From Paramacrobiotus metropolitanus (taxonomy: Eukaryota > Tardigrada > Eutardigrada > Parachela > Macrobiotidae): DNA of 64,000 nucleotides. Position 1 is the first letter of the stretch, and every line of letters starts with the position of its first letter. The notes beneath the pieces were generated by a model. It saw only the letters and a list, made by a program, of their open reading frames with translations. It did no database searches and was not told the DNA's origin. The DNA is taken from contig NW_026570330.1 of assembly GCF_019649055.1 (NCBI RefSeq), positions 62,001 to 126,000 of the forward strand. The letters are read 5' to 3'. The position numbers and the translations under genes are program-made. This document shows positions 30,947 through 41,062 of this stretch, piece by piece.

Positions 30947-31917
30947 AATGTATGATGGCGATAACGATTTTGGTTGTTTCTTTAACGTTTAAATTTGGAT
31001 CATTTTAAGTAGTATTACGCGAATGCATATTTTGTCATATTGATGGCCTTTGCCAAATAAAATCATTTCCCAGTGGTAGTGGCGCTCGCGCTCGCAACCA
31101 CCGCTAGTATAGTAAGTACTGTGAAGTGTGATGTGTATCTTGTGTACGTACTTGTCGTACGTACACTCGTACAATCGTCGTCACAAGTACAGATGATTCG
31201 GAACTGTTGTGAAATACACATTATTAGTCCATTACATCAAGACACCTTCCCACTTGTTACCGAATCACTTGTAAAGATCAAAGTCCATCGAAAGCAAGTG
31301 ACGCATAAAAAAACAGCCATTAGCGTGATAACAGATCCCAGCTGTTGCGCTTATCTCAATGGACTTTGATCTTTACAAGTGAATCGGTAACAAGTGGGAA
31401 GGTGTCTTGATGTAATGGACTATTATTGTGAAATTTGTGAGCACAGTGAAAATTATGGCCGCAATTCGGGGAACACGCTGTACTGTATGTTCGCCTTGCA
31501 AATTAGCTGGAGTAGTACAGTGGATTTTACAAATATTAATTTTACTTGATAACGTAATCTTTTTGGCAGACTGCAGCCAAAAAAATCCATCGAACCCAAA
31601 TGCAACTGAAGTGCATCAGTACGCTGCAGGTGTTGTTACTGGATACATCAGTATACAGTAACATTCCCGCCAAAACGTTTTTGAATTGAATCATTATTGG
31701 TCAAATCATACTCGTTGTACAAAGTAAGGAAAGAAACACGAAAACTACAACAAGAAAATCTCATTCAATTTATCCAGCCCTTCCATTGTGCCCAACACTG
31801 ACCCCCTCCCCCCCCACCGTTGAATTTCTATCGACAAGCGCTGCCTTAAAAACTAATGCGAGCGTGCTTCGCCGGTGTGTTGCTGAAGTCTTTTCCCCAG
31901 TTCTTTGATAATTGCGA
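30947..31917. other. Intergenic region with a small inverted-repeat element
   Basis: Contains the MITE at 31227-31420. Otherwise I see no gene. Confidence 0.45.
31227..31420. mobile_element. MITE with about 62-bp inverted repeats, TA target site
   Basis: The left arm runs to about 31288 and the right arm begins at about 31359. They are complementary with one mismatch seen, leaving a loop of about 70 bp. TA flanks the element at 31225-31226 and 31421-31422, and similarity extends a few bases outward. 194 bp, no ORF. Confidence 0.7.
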
Positions 31918-32590
31918 TTACTGACGGTTCCACGGGCCCATAGTTTCAACGGCGATTGGAACAAATAGGTAGCGGCCATTCAGGTAAACGTAAAACCTGG
32001 ATTTCTTATCCTCAGCTTGCACGGCGGTTGCTACCGCTGTGATCGAGGTGGCTTTGACGTGTGACGGCGCAACCGTGTCTACACAAGTCACGTCCCATGC
32101 GAGATACAGTCCTCGTTTCCAGGCGAATGTCGTGCAGCCATCTGGACGGCGTTCCGTGGTGTGAGAGGTACCTCGCGGCTCCAGTTTTGCGGGCACACCG
32201 GCAGATACACATCCCCGACAAATGATGCTGTTTAAACCGCCATGGCGCGGGTGCTTTCCAGCGGGAAAAGCGCACGACAGCCCGTGGTGCCCGTAACCAT
32301 CCACGGGTTTGAGACATTTGACGCAGTCATGAGGTTCACAGATTGTGGCGCCAAGGCGGAGACCAATACTTACTAATCTTTAGTTCGTCGTCTTCCAGCA
32401 GGTTGCCAATGTAAGCGGATGGCAGAGCATTCAGCCAGATGCCGGCTTCTGGCCTGGACTGGGCAATCCTAGATTTTTGAATCAGTTCTGCAAGCATTTT
32501 TGCGCATTGTAACCAGCTGACTGTGCTTCTGTGCAATGCAAACACCGAACGGTAGTAAAACTGAATCACATTACAATATATCATATACAT
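31918..32590 (-). pseudogene. R2-type endonuclease fragment, second copy
   Basis: On the minus strand, 32590-32340 gives AGIWLNALPSAYIGNLLEDD. After a frame change near 32330-32370 the frame to 31918 gives a finger (CVKCLKPVDGYGHHGLSC), RRPDGCTTFAWKRG, AWDVTCVDT and PIAVETMGPW. The catalytic RPD...D residues are present but the protein is split and ends early. It is arranged head-to-head with the third copy starting near 32600. Confidence 0.6.
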
Positions 32591-32599
32591 TACATTTCA

Positions 32600-33561
32600 G
32601 AAGATATAGCTTTGCCTGCGTTTCTGTCTTCGTGTTACGCTACAGATTCTCTAGTCAATGAGATTTTACCTGACTCAGATCAAAACTCTCGAGAGGATGC
32701 GGTCAAGGTTTATCAAGAAAAAATTGGAGAAGACCCACCGCCTCTGCAGAGCCGCCGTTTGCAGTCAGCTTGGACCGGTTTGATGTACGACAAGATGCAC
32801 CGTCTCTTAGTGGAAAATGCCGACGTTATTGCTAAAGCTCGCTTGTTGGCCTTGTCTACGAAAGAGTCATCTGCATGGTTGTCGGCGCTGCCTGTGTCCA
32901 GCTTGGGAAATCTCCTGGATGACGTGAGTTTACGAGTGGCTGTGGCTTTGCGTTTGGGTGCTTTTATTTGTAATGAGCACAAATGCCGCTGTGGTGAAAT
33001 GGTGGATAGATACGGTCATCATGGTCTTTCCTGTAAGAAAAGTGCAGGACGGCTGCGGCGCCACAGCGCGCTTAACAATATAATTCAGCGGGCTTTCGGA
33101 TCAGCTAAAATATCCGCCATCTTGGAACCTCCTGGTCTTGATAGGAAACTGGAAAGCGGCCGGATGGCATGACTTTGTATCCTTGGCAATATGGAAAATC
33201 TTTAGTGTGGGATGTCACTGTAGCTGACACGCTTGCGGCAACCTATATCGGTCAAACTTCTGATCACCCTGGCGCAGCCGCGGAAGCCGCTGAGATTCGA
33301 AAACTGGGAAAGTATGAGAAGTTGAGAGATCGGTACATTGTCCAGCCTTTGGCTTTCGAAACTTTTGGAGGTTGTGGCCCGAGTACTCAAGGTTTTATTT
33401 CGGACCTGGCCAAACGTATCCGGGAGCAGACTGGAGAAATCCGTGCGAAACAGTTTTTATTGCAGCGTTGCAGTTTAGAAATTCAGCGGGGCAATGCTGC
33501 CTGTGTTCTTGGTACAGTTGAGTATAGTCGCTCCCTTGATGAACTGTTTTTGGTTTTCTAG
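32600..33561 (+). pseudogene. R2-type endonuclease fragment, third copy, broken at the RPD motif
   Basis: The frame to 33172 gives WLSALPVSSLGNLLDD and LRLGAFICNEHKCRCGE, completing a CX1CX8HX4C finger (VDRYGHHGLSC), then LNNIIQRAFGSAK. A one-base frame change at about 33160-33172 falls exactly on the RPD catalytic motif. The other frame continues GMTLYPW, VWDVTVADTLAA, a GKYEKLRDRY Lys/Tyr box and RGNAACVLGTVEY to the stop at 33561. This is the longest of the three. Known for the family: nicks target DNA for target-primed reverse transcription. Confidence 0.6.
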
Positions 33562-34240
33562 ATGATGTATTATAAAAGTTTAATTAAGGACTCAGAGATA
33601 GATGTCAAAATGTATAACCCGCACTCCGTTTCGGTCAAAGTGCCAGGCTGTTGCACCTTGTTGATTATGTTGTGCATTACCTCTTCGATGCGCTTTGCGT
33701 TGTCTGCCAAGGATGCGGCGAGGTTCCTAAAATGTAAATGACCTTTTGGCTTTTGGCTGCACTAACTACTGTTGTTTTTCTGGTACGGTTGCAACAAAAG
33801 CGACAGTTGTAATATATCATATGTACAGATAGGTAGGGTTTCCAATTCACAGTGTTCAGTTTGAGGAAGTGTTTCCCATCAAATTTCCGGTATGTACCGA
33901 CCACCTAGTTGTGCTCCGTCTACCACGTTCGGTCTGTAATGCAGCAGGTTTGATCGTTATGCATTAAACCGTCTCGATGTGACATGTACTTGCCGGATTT
34001 TAACAAAATCAGACACGAAATCAAATCTACTTTGTTTTGTGAGCTTTCGAATCGTCGCAGAAAATCAAAACAGATCAACATCAACGCGCAAGAGGAGCAA
34101 TTTTGCAAGCGACAAGGTTAACAGAAGTAAACACAGAGGTCAACTCAAACTCGAGTTAACTCGAGATTTGGACGCTGGCAAACTGAAGACCATACGTTTA
34201 TCTCCAGTAAAGTTGCTGTAAATAATAGCAGACGTCGCCA
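33562..34240. other. Intergenic region
   Basis: I see no gene or clear repeat. Confidence 0.4.
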
Positions 34241-34519
34241 TCACTGGCCCGGCAGTCTTATAGGGAATGCATTCAAGAAATCCTTTCGGAACTGAGCCAT
34301 TTCAGGAGACGCATCAGGCCCAGTGAAGACGCGCACGGAGCCGTCACGACCGGGCGAGGAGAGACCATGGTGAGCGACGTTGAGGGCGCCTGGGTGTGGC
34401 GTATCCGGAAACGCGTTTCCCCAGCTTGGGGGTGAAGATGCGGCGCGACCACTGACTACAAGCACAGTCGCCGCCCAAACCGCCAAGCAGGTCACAGAAA
34501 CCATGAAAAGCTGCGGCAT
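34241..34519 (-). CDS. PIR-2: small secreted peptide precursor
   Basis: 92 residues (MPQLFMVSVTCLAVWAATVL start). The signal is followed by an Ala/Ser/Pro segment, FPDTPHPGALNVAHHG, and the conserved GRDGSVRVFTGPD to FPIRLPGQ block. It differs from PIR-1 mainly in the signal and the next 20 residues. It is head-to-head with ICK-11, 449 bp between the starts. A TATAAAAG box faces it near 34595. Confidence 0.82.
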   Translation of the reverse strand: MPQLFMVSVTCLAVWAATVLVVSGRAASSPPSWGNAFPDTPHPGALNVAHHGLSSPGRDGSVRVFTGPDASPEMAQFRKDFLNAFPIRLPGQ

Positions 34520-34968
34520 TATTACTGGCCGTTTCCTAGGAGGACAGCATAAGCAAAATAATTTTTTTCTTGCAGATCCGAACGCTTTTATAGCTTGAGA
34601 GCGAACCAGGTCAATTTACTTGCTATCTTATATAGATGCAGTTGAAAAGCAGGTAGTCGCTTTTTGCAGCAACACGCTGTTTCCGGGTCCCGCGAACTTT
34701 ATGTCACATTCTTGCGACTAACGAGAAAGGATATGTCACTAACCGCGGTATATCGCGGTCAGCGTTTGCCTTGAACAGCCGGAAATCTTGATATGACGAT
34801 GGATCGACAGCGATGCCATCTTACGGAACTGACTAACGCCGATGAATATCACAGACGCACTGCGCAGCCGGCAAAGCGGTATTAAAGCAGTGAGTGTATT
34901 TTTATCCAGCAGAATTTTCCCAGTACTTTATTTTCTAAATCATTCTAAAAATTTGTCCGTGTACCAAA
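34520..34968. promoter_or_regulatory. Shared promoter of PIR-2 and ICK-11
   Basis: 449 bp. Contains, inverted, the CGGAACTGACT, GCCGATGAATATCACAGACG and ACCGC-type block conserved in the 19.8-kb and 45.5-kb spacers. GCGGTATTAAAG near 34872 precedes ICK-11. Confidence 0.6.
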
Positions 34969-35373
34969 ATGGCAACCTCTGTTTCCCTTCTTGCGATTCT
35001 GTCAGCGCTGTGCCTGCTTTCGTTATTTCCATCAAATAGCAGTGCATTTGATTTCTCCAAAATGGTGGGCATCGGCTCCGGACTGACTACCATCGGGAAC
35101 GCGTTCAAGGGCAACGGAGGTGGAGGCGGAGGGGGTTCCAATAGCAATGTTGCACACGGCGGTTCCGGATACGGAGGACAAGGAGGCAGCGTCTACATCG
35201 ATATGAGCGGACGTCCTTCCGCGGGCGGCAGTGCGGGTTTCGAGCGGCGCAGTCATCGACGGCGGAAGCGCGCGAAGTGCCGGCACAGTAACAACTACTG
35301 CTACGCCGACGAGCACTGTGGCAACGGCATCTGCTACGTCACCGTCGTCGGTCAACATGGCGTTTGTTTTTAA
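34969..35373 (+). CDS. ICK-11: subfamily A precursor with a lost cysteine
   Basis: 134 residues. Signal MATSVSLLAILSALCLLSLF ending near SNSSA, then FDFSKMVGIGSGLTT. The cleavage site is SHRRRKR (Arg for Gly). The mature part has KC for EC, RHSNN for RHINN and, most important, DEHCGNG in place of DEHCCNG: the TGCTGC codon pair is TGTGGC, removing the fourth cysteine. Five cysteines remain, so one knot disulfide cannot form. The frame is otherwise open. It may be a gene at the start of decay or one with a changed fold. Confidence 0.88.
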   Translation: MATSVSLLAILSALCLLSLFPSNSSAFDFSKMVGIGSGLTTIGNAFKGNGGGGGGGSNSNVAHGGSGYGGQGGSVYIDMSGRPSAGGSAGFERRSHRRRKRAKCRHSNNYCYADEHCGNGICYVTVVGQHGVCF

Positions 35374-36750
35374 ATGTGGTTTATGTTTCGCTGCGTAGCA
35401 ATTTTTCCAGGGGCGCTCCAGTTGTTTCGCCGTTTACTATGTAAATTTTAGCCCTGGTCAGCGATCTGTTGTGTAATATAAATACGGTAACGATATTTGG
35501 GAAATAAAAGAACTCGAATTGCGCCAATGTGGATAATTAAAGGTTCACAGTTTATAAAACTCAGTGACTTGCACATGTTTCCAACTAGCATGTAGTCTGC
35601 GCCTCTGTGGTAAATGGTAACCGTCCTTGCAAAATAACTCGCGGATGGCCTAAAAATAACTTGGGAATAGCCCAAGTATAATACAGTAAAACCTGTCTTT
35701 TACATACACCGGTAAATACATACACCTGGAAATTACCTACGCGGAAAGTTTAACCGGCGTTTCCCATAGACTGTAATATAACTCTGTGTAATACATACAC
35801 CTGGATAATACATACGGTTTTGCTTTAACCGAAGGTGTATTTAGTAAACAGGTTTCACTGTAGCTAGAAATAACTTAGGAATAGCCCAAGAATAACCTAA
35901 GAAACATAAGAAACCTAAGAATACCTCCCAAGAAACCCGGAAAACCTGCGAAAATTAAGCGTTTTCCAGTTCTTTTGCGGCGACGTGTGCGCGACCAGAC
36001 GTCTTGCGTCAAATGTCTCAATGTAAATTATCCCAAACCGAAGCGTCCCAGCGTTAAAATGTCCTGCGGTGAAATGGCTTCGCGGCGAAAGTCGTGCGTC
36101 GAATTCAACTGCGGCAAAATGTCACACTCCCCCAGTTCTCCGGGTGTCGCTTTGCGCCTACATAAGCCTCGTGGCTTGTAGTACGCTCGATAAGTTCTGT
36201 TAGTTATTCTGAGGTTGACAATATCACAATTTAGAATGGTTACATTACTGCCGGAGGTGTAGATTCTCGTTCGCGTCGATTCATCAACTTAGCTATGCCA
36301 CATCGAGATTCTTAGCTCATACAAGCTGTACTTTGTCGGTGAATAAGGTCGGTATGCTAGATTTATTACGGAAATTGTTCCTATCGTGCTGGGCTCTCCG
36401 TCAGGTGTACTTCCGACAGCGGTGAGTAATGTAGTAATGTAGTGTGTAGTGATGCGCTGGCTTACTTTAACACATCACCGAGTCACACAGCAAAACAATC
36501 TGATGACATCTAATCAATTAATCTCGCGCGTAGCGCCCTGACTCAGACTAAAAATATGACACCAAGGGATGACGTTTGCTTTAGCGATTACAACGAAAGA
36601 ATTCCGGTTGCCAAGAAATCAAGACGGTATAAAGAAAGCAAAGCGTAAACGCGTTATTACTACAGTTGTCTATTCGGCCTTCGTCCTGGTCTTTAATTAG
36701 CAGCGCATGATCAGATCATGTTAATCAACCGAAGCGTTTTCCCGGGGAGC
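35374..36750. other. Intergenic region with a MITE, a minisatellite patch and a word array
   Basis: A duplicated word (AAATAACTTGGGAATAGCCC) lies at both ends of the MITE, at about 35654-35680 and 35867-35893. After it come a short CCTAAGAAA patch (about 35893-35925) and, at about 35975-36130, degenerate GCGGCGAAATGTC-like words. A TATAAAG box near 36628 precedes ICK-12. Confidence 0.5.
35684..35860. mobile_element. MITE with CAGTRAAACCTGT ends (pogo/Tc1-mariner-like)
   Basis: Ends CAGTAAAACCTGT... and ...ACAGGTTTCACTG, TA on both sides. The inverted similarity extends about 27 bp into TACACC. Internal direct copies of TACATACACCTGG. 177 bp, no ORF. Confidence 0.7.
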
Positions 36751-37098
36751 ATGGATTTTCTACGATTTATTACGCTGGCTGTTGTGACACTATGGCTACG
36801 TTTGTGCGTAATTCCAACGAGCCACGCCAATCTAGCTTTGTATCCCAGATGGCCGCCTTTGGCCATATCGTCGGCACAATATCCAGATGGAAGCAGTAGC
36901 ATTTCCAGCTCCGGAGGCGGTGGCGTCGGGATGAGCGGCCGACCGGCAGCGGGCAGCAGCAGCTTCCAACGACGCAGTCAGGGGCGGCGGAAGCGCGCGG
37001 AGTGCCGGCACATCAACAACTACTGCTACGCCGACGAGCACTGCTGCAACGGCGTCTGCCACGTCGCCGTCGTCGGCCAACACGGCGTCTGCATTTAA
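36751..37098 (+). CDS. ICK-12: cysteine-knot precursor with its own pre-pro region
   Basis: 115 residues from the ATG at 36751 (MDFLRFITLA). An in-frame ATG at 36718 exists, but the DNA around 36735-36753 (CCCGGGGAGCATGGA) is conserved non-coding leader before ICK-1 and resembles that before ICK-3, so 36751 is preferred. The signal ends near SHA. The propeptide (NLALYPRWPPL, Ser-rich) has lost the GGQGGSVYID block and keeps only GVGMSGRPA. The site is RRSQGRRKR and the knot is canonical with CHVAVVGQ. No divergent partner is seen. Confidence 0.85.
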   Translation: MDFLRFITLAVVTLWLRLCVIPTSHANLALYPRWPPLAISSAQYPDGSSSISSSGGGGVGMSGRPAAGSSSFQRRSQGRRKRAECRHINNYCYADEHCCNGVCHVAVVGQHGVCI

Positions 37099-38978
37099 AG
37101 AAGCTCCTTACGCGACAAAATTGCTTTTCATATCTGTTAATGTGCCGGTGTGCATAAACGCTTACTCTGGCGTAAATTCGTAGTACATACGGTTGTACTG
37201 AGTAATATAACCTTTACATTACAGTTTTGAATTTCTGGATTAGTGCCAGCTTTTTTGATTTGTCAGTGTGAGTTAAAATACTTGCCGGAACTGGAATACT
37301 CGTATGCAGATCTGCGAATCTGATTCAGGACACCGATGTCACAAAATAAGAAATCTCGAACAAAGTCTGAATCCTAAATCTGTTAATATCTGTACGAGGA
37401 GGGGGTAAAATTATGAGCTCGATGCACCCAAGCAAGGGGTAACAGAGCTCGTTATCTGTGCCCGTGACTGTGCAACACGGCCAGCCACCAAGAGACGGCA
37501 GCCCGTGCTATCACGCAGAACACATGAAGCAGTCATTGAGCCCGATAGTTTTTTGTCTCCATAGACTTGTATGCTAAACTGAATCACTTCTGTTTTGCAC
37601 ATTTGAGAACGAAACCAAGAAAATAACATTCCAAAAGAATCATAAAAAATTCACGAGATTTTGATACTAAACAAGTTATGATTCATGGTGCCTGACACAA
37701 GTTATAGCCATTTGCGTTTCTCGTAGACATAGCATAGAATTCGAATCGACGGTTGGGTTCCACGCACAAACTCTATAGTCTATACTGTGTCTATGAGAAA
37801 CATAAATGGCCATAACTTGTGTCCTGCACCATGAATCATAACTTGTTTACATGTAGTATCAAAAATCTCGTGAATTTTTTCTGATTCTTTTGGAATGTTA
37901 TTTGCTTGGTTTCGTTCCCAAATGTGCAAAACAGAAGTGATTCAGTTTAGCATACAAGTCTATGGAGAGTCATTGGAGACAAAAAACTATCGGGCTCATT
38001 GACTGCTTCATGTGTTCTGCGTGATAGCACGGGCTGCCGTCTCTTGGTGGCTGGCCGTGTTGCACAGTCACGGGCACAGATAACGAGCTCTGTTACCCCT
38101 TGCTCGGGTGCACCGAGCTCATTTACCCCCTCCTCGTATCACATTATACGATTATATCCGAGTGAAACACAGATTATTTTATTATTAAACATCATAGTTT
38201 CTTATAATAATTGTTATCAGCACACACAAAAATCACGACATACTATCTTTTATAACTAATTTTATCTTCTAATATTTGTACAAATTGCAGACTCTGTCAA
38301 AGTAGGAAATTGACATGCTCCATTTCGTTTACTGTAACTCTGTCGGAGTGATAGGGATGGTAAAAGGAAAAGGCATAAAAAGGGCTCCCATGGTCGTCAA
38401 TTTTGAGCTGATGCCGGAAAATTTAACCAAAATTGTAAATGCTGCTTATTCGTTAGCAAGGAAACGATCACACTCACAACAACCAGCGTACTGATTTCGT
38501 AGTCAGCCGGCTACGCGGGATATCACAGTAGATGAGATGCGATCAGTGGGTAGTGTGTACTGCTTAAGTGGCCAGCTGTTGCGTTAAATTCTGCCAGTGT
38601 GAGCACTGCCGGAAGTAAAGATGCATCTAATAATGATGCACGTGTCTTTTGGTCGTTACCTTTGATCCTTGCGAAGGCCGCTCAGCATTTTTACGTAATA
38701 TGCTGCACATTTCTATGAATGATCGTTGAGTGCCTCAAATTGCCTCACTTCCTGTTCAACTGCAGTGACCAATCAAACTTCCTGTTCGGGGCAAATAAAA
38801 AGCGGTTCCAGAATGTTGTTATTTCACACACTGATTTCCTTTTCGAAGCGTTGCGCCGGCTCAGTACTAGTTGATAAGTCAGTAAAAAATTAATATCAGA
38901 GTTAAGTACGGCAAGCAGCATCGGGTTCTGTTTTCTTCACGGCCGTTAGAATTATTTGCACACTTTGCACTGTCCATA
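37099..38978. other. Intergenic region with a foldback element and the ICK-13 promoter
   Basis: The foldback element occupies 37395-38136. At about 38590-38715 the CCGGAAGTA, GCACGTG E-box and ACCTTTGATCCTTGCGAAGG module shared with the ICK-1/2 spacer is found, and AAATAAAAAGCGG near 38790 is the TATA-like box of ICK-13. Confidence 0.55.
37395..38136. mobile_element. 742-bp foldback element with about 350-bp inverted arms, TA target site
   Basis: The arms 37395-about 37740 and about 37790-38136 are reverse complements with only scattered differences; the centre is about 50 bp. Ends CGAGGAGGGGGTAAA and complement, TA at 37393-37394 and 38137-38138. No transposase. A transcript would form a long double-stranded RNA. 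Confidence 0.8.
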
Positions 38979-39320
38979 ATGCACGTCAGAGTCGGCGCTG
39001 TGTCCGTGGTGTGTCTGTTACTGTGCAGCCATTTTCTGCCGTGTGACGCTTTTGTCAACATCCTGACTGATTTATTCGGCGGTGGCAATAATGGCGGTGG
39101 TAATAGAGGAGGCGGAGGAGTATCTAACCGCAACGAGGCACACGGTGGCATCGGATTGGGCGGACAGGGAGGCAGCGTCTACATCGACATGAGCGGTCGT
39201 TCTGGCAGCGGAAACAGCGGATTCGAACGGCGCAGTCACGGACGGCGGAAGCGGAATGCCGACGCGGTAACAACTACAGCCATACCGACGAGCAGCGATG
39301 CTACGGTGTTTGCATCTTAA
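38979..39320 (+). CDS. ICK-13: family member whose knottin frame is shifted to a Thr-rich tail
   Basis: 113 residues (MHVRVGAVSVVCLLLCSHFL). The signal is related to subfamily B, the pro-segment is Gly/Asn-rich, and the GGQGGSVYIDMSGR block and FERRSHGRRKR site are intact. Directly after RKR the DNA still resembles the knottin exon but lacks about four bases, so it is read in another frame: NADAVTTTAIPTSSDATVF, no cysteines. The frame stays open to a stop at 39320. ICK-15 shares the change, so it predates their duplication and both have kept an ORF. Either a new peptide made by frame change or a shared pseudogene. Confidence 0.75.
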   Translation: MHVRVGAVSVVCLLLCSHFLPCDAFVNILTDLFGGGNNGGGNRGGGGVSNRNEAHGGIGLGGQGGSVYIDMSGRSGSGNSGFERRSHGRRKRNADAVTTTAIPTSSDATVFAS

Positions 39321-39694
39321 TTAAAAGACCGCGCTTTGTACTTGCTAGAATATTTTGTGTACTGTTTTTTTACGCTTATATCTCTCTCAGTTAATGTGAC
39401 TAGCACACTAAATAGTCTGTTTGTATACTGTATTATTGTCTATAAATTGTATTGCTGAGTTAAATAATGTACAATGACTACAATCCTCTGAACAATATTA
39501 AGAAGATTCGCATATTATACGAATGCAGCCTGTCTGAGTTATCATTGACAGATCGACAAATCCTAACGACCGCTGTAAAAAACACATCATATCCAGAATA
39601 AGATAGGAATAAGGAACTGCACTGTATATTAGCACTCTGTTAAAGATGGGTTTTGCAGAAAACGCTTTCAACGAAAAGGATAGTTTCCCATTGC
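39321..39694. other. Intergenic region
   Basis: 3' flanks of ICK-13 and of the receptor pseudogene; nothing else seen. Confidence 0.4.
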
Positions 39695-40366
39695 TCACGG
39701 CTTCACGCACTCTAAGACACAGTTGACACGGTCACTCCAGGTCGTATTCGAAGTCGGCGCGCAGTCCACCGGTTCACTCCCACTGGCCAACTCAGCAAAT
39801 ACCATTAAGGTGCCGGCCAGGGCGGCGCCTACCTGAAGTTAACAAACGTATTGTTACGCGAATACCCACGGTCAAAAAATGCTCTGCAAGTACATTTGGC
39901 AACAAAACGGTGGCTCGTTCGTTCCGAGTTTATCGGGTACGAACCGTATGGTTATAACGGCCCACCATGGGTCGTCAATTCAGATAAGTACCGTACCGCA
40001 CCTGCACGGCACTTTCCCGGCTGACGACAATACCGGCCAAGGTGAAGTATGACGTGCATCTTTTATGGTCCCGGCTACGGAGATACAGCGAAGTCCATTC
40101 GGTCTGCTGCCACTGCCGTTTTCCCAGACGGAGGCACAGTTCAGTGGTGTCCGCCATTTGTTCACCCTGCCAGCAAAACGTCAACGACCATCATCAAGCA
40201 GAAAACATCGTTACATAGGAATTTTTTTGGCTGTGCGAGGTTATGCTTGCAAGGTAAGGCATATTGCGCCAAAAAAAGCGTTTCCCGTCGTGTATCGATT
40301 ACTCAGGACAATTGACTGCCGTTGCATATAATAACATCTAAAAAACGAAATGACGAAAAAAGAAAT

Positions 40367-41062
40367 GACTACGCGCGAGAGCATCTCACGCTATGAGTTT
40401 TGGCTACGCGCGAGAGTTTTCGGGCGGAACGAAATAGTATCTTTACACTGGTACAGATAGTTTATAATATCTCTTATGTCATGACGACCCGTAAATGCTC
40501 ACCTTTGTACATGAAAGTAAGTATCATAATACATGTACTGTATTTACACAAGTTTAAGAGCCACAAAAAAGTCCGGGTGCGCGCAGAATATCCGACGGCT
40601 TTTTTGAACTTCAAAGAAGCCGCGCGCTATTGTTTACGGCTTCCGCCATTTTGGTGGCTCTTAAACTTGTGTAAATACAGTAATAACTAAGATAGGCGAC
40701 AGATTTGAAACCTACGCTGCGGCTTTGCGCGCTATCGAGGAAAGAAACGCGCTCACTATTAGGTCTTGATTAATCCCAGTGGCAATGCGAAGACGTCCAA
40801 AACGCATCCGTTGCATAACACTGTCCCATAGAGTTCAGTGAAATTGGTATTTGAGAAAGCAGGCGTATTGTGTCCCCATTGGCGAGGTCACGGTCACAGC
40901 GTCAGCGAAACGAAAACAATACCAACAAATCAATCAAATAAAAAAGTGCTAGTGCTAAAATTATTTCGAAATATATTGCTTATTACCACAAATAGCGGCG
41001 CCGCCGAAAAACTCTCGCGCGTAGCCAAAACTCATAACACGGGGAGTACTCTCGCGCTTAGA
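40367..41062. mobile_element. Inverted-repeat element in GRL-A intron 1, with a nested MITE
   Basis: About 60-bp imperfect terminal inverted repeats; the best block is TATGAGTTTTGGCTACGCGC GAGAG (left, about 40391) and its complement (right, about 41005-41035). A smaller MITE lies inside (40538-40680). Target duplication unclear. Confidence 0.55.
40538..40680. mobile_element. 143-bp MITE, TA target site, nested
   Basis: Perfect inverted repeats of about 29 bp beginning CTGTATTTACACAAGTTTAA, flanked by TA (40536-40537, 40681-40682). No ORF. Confidence 0.8.
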
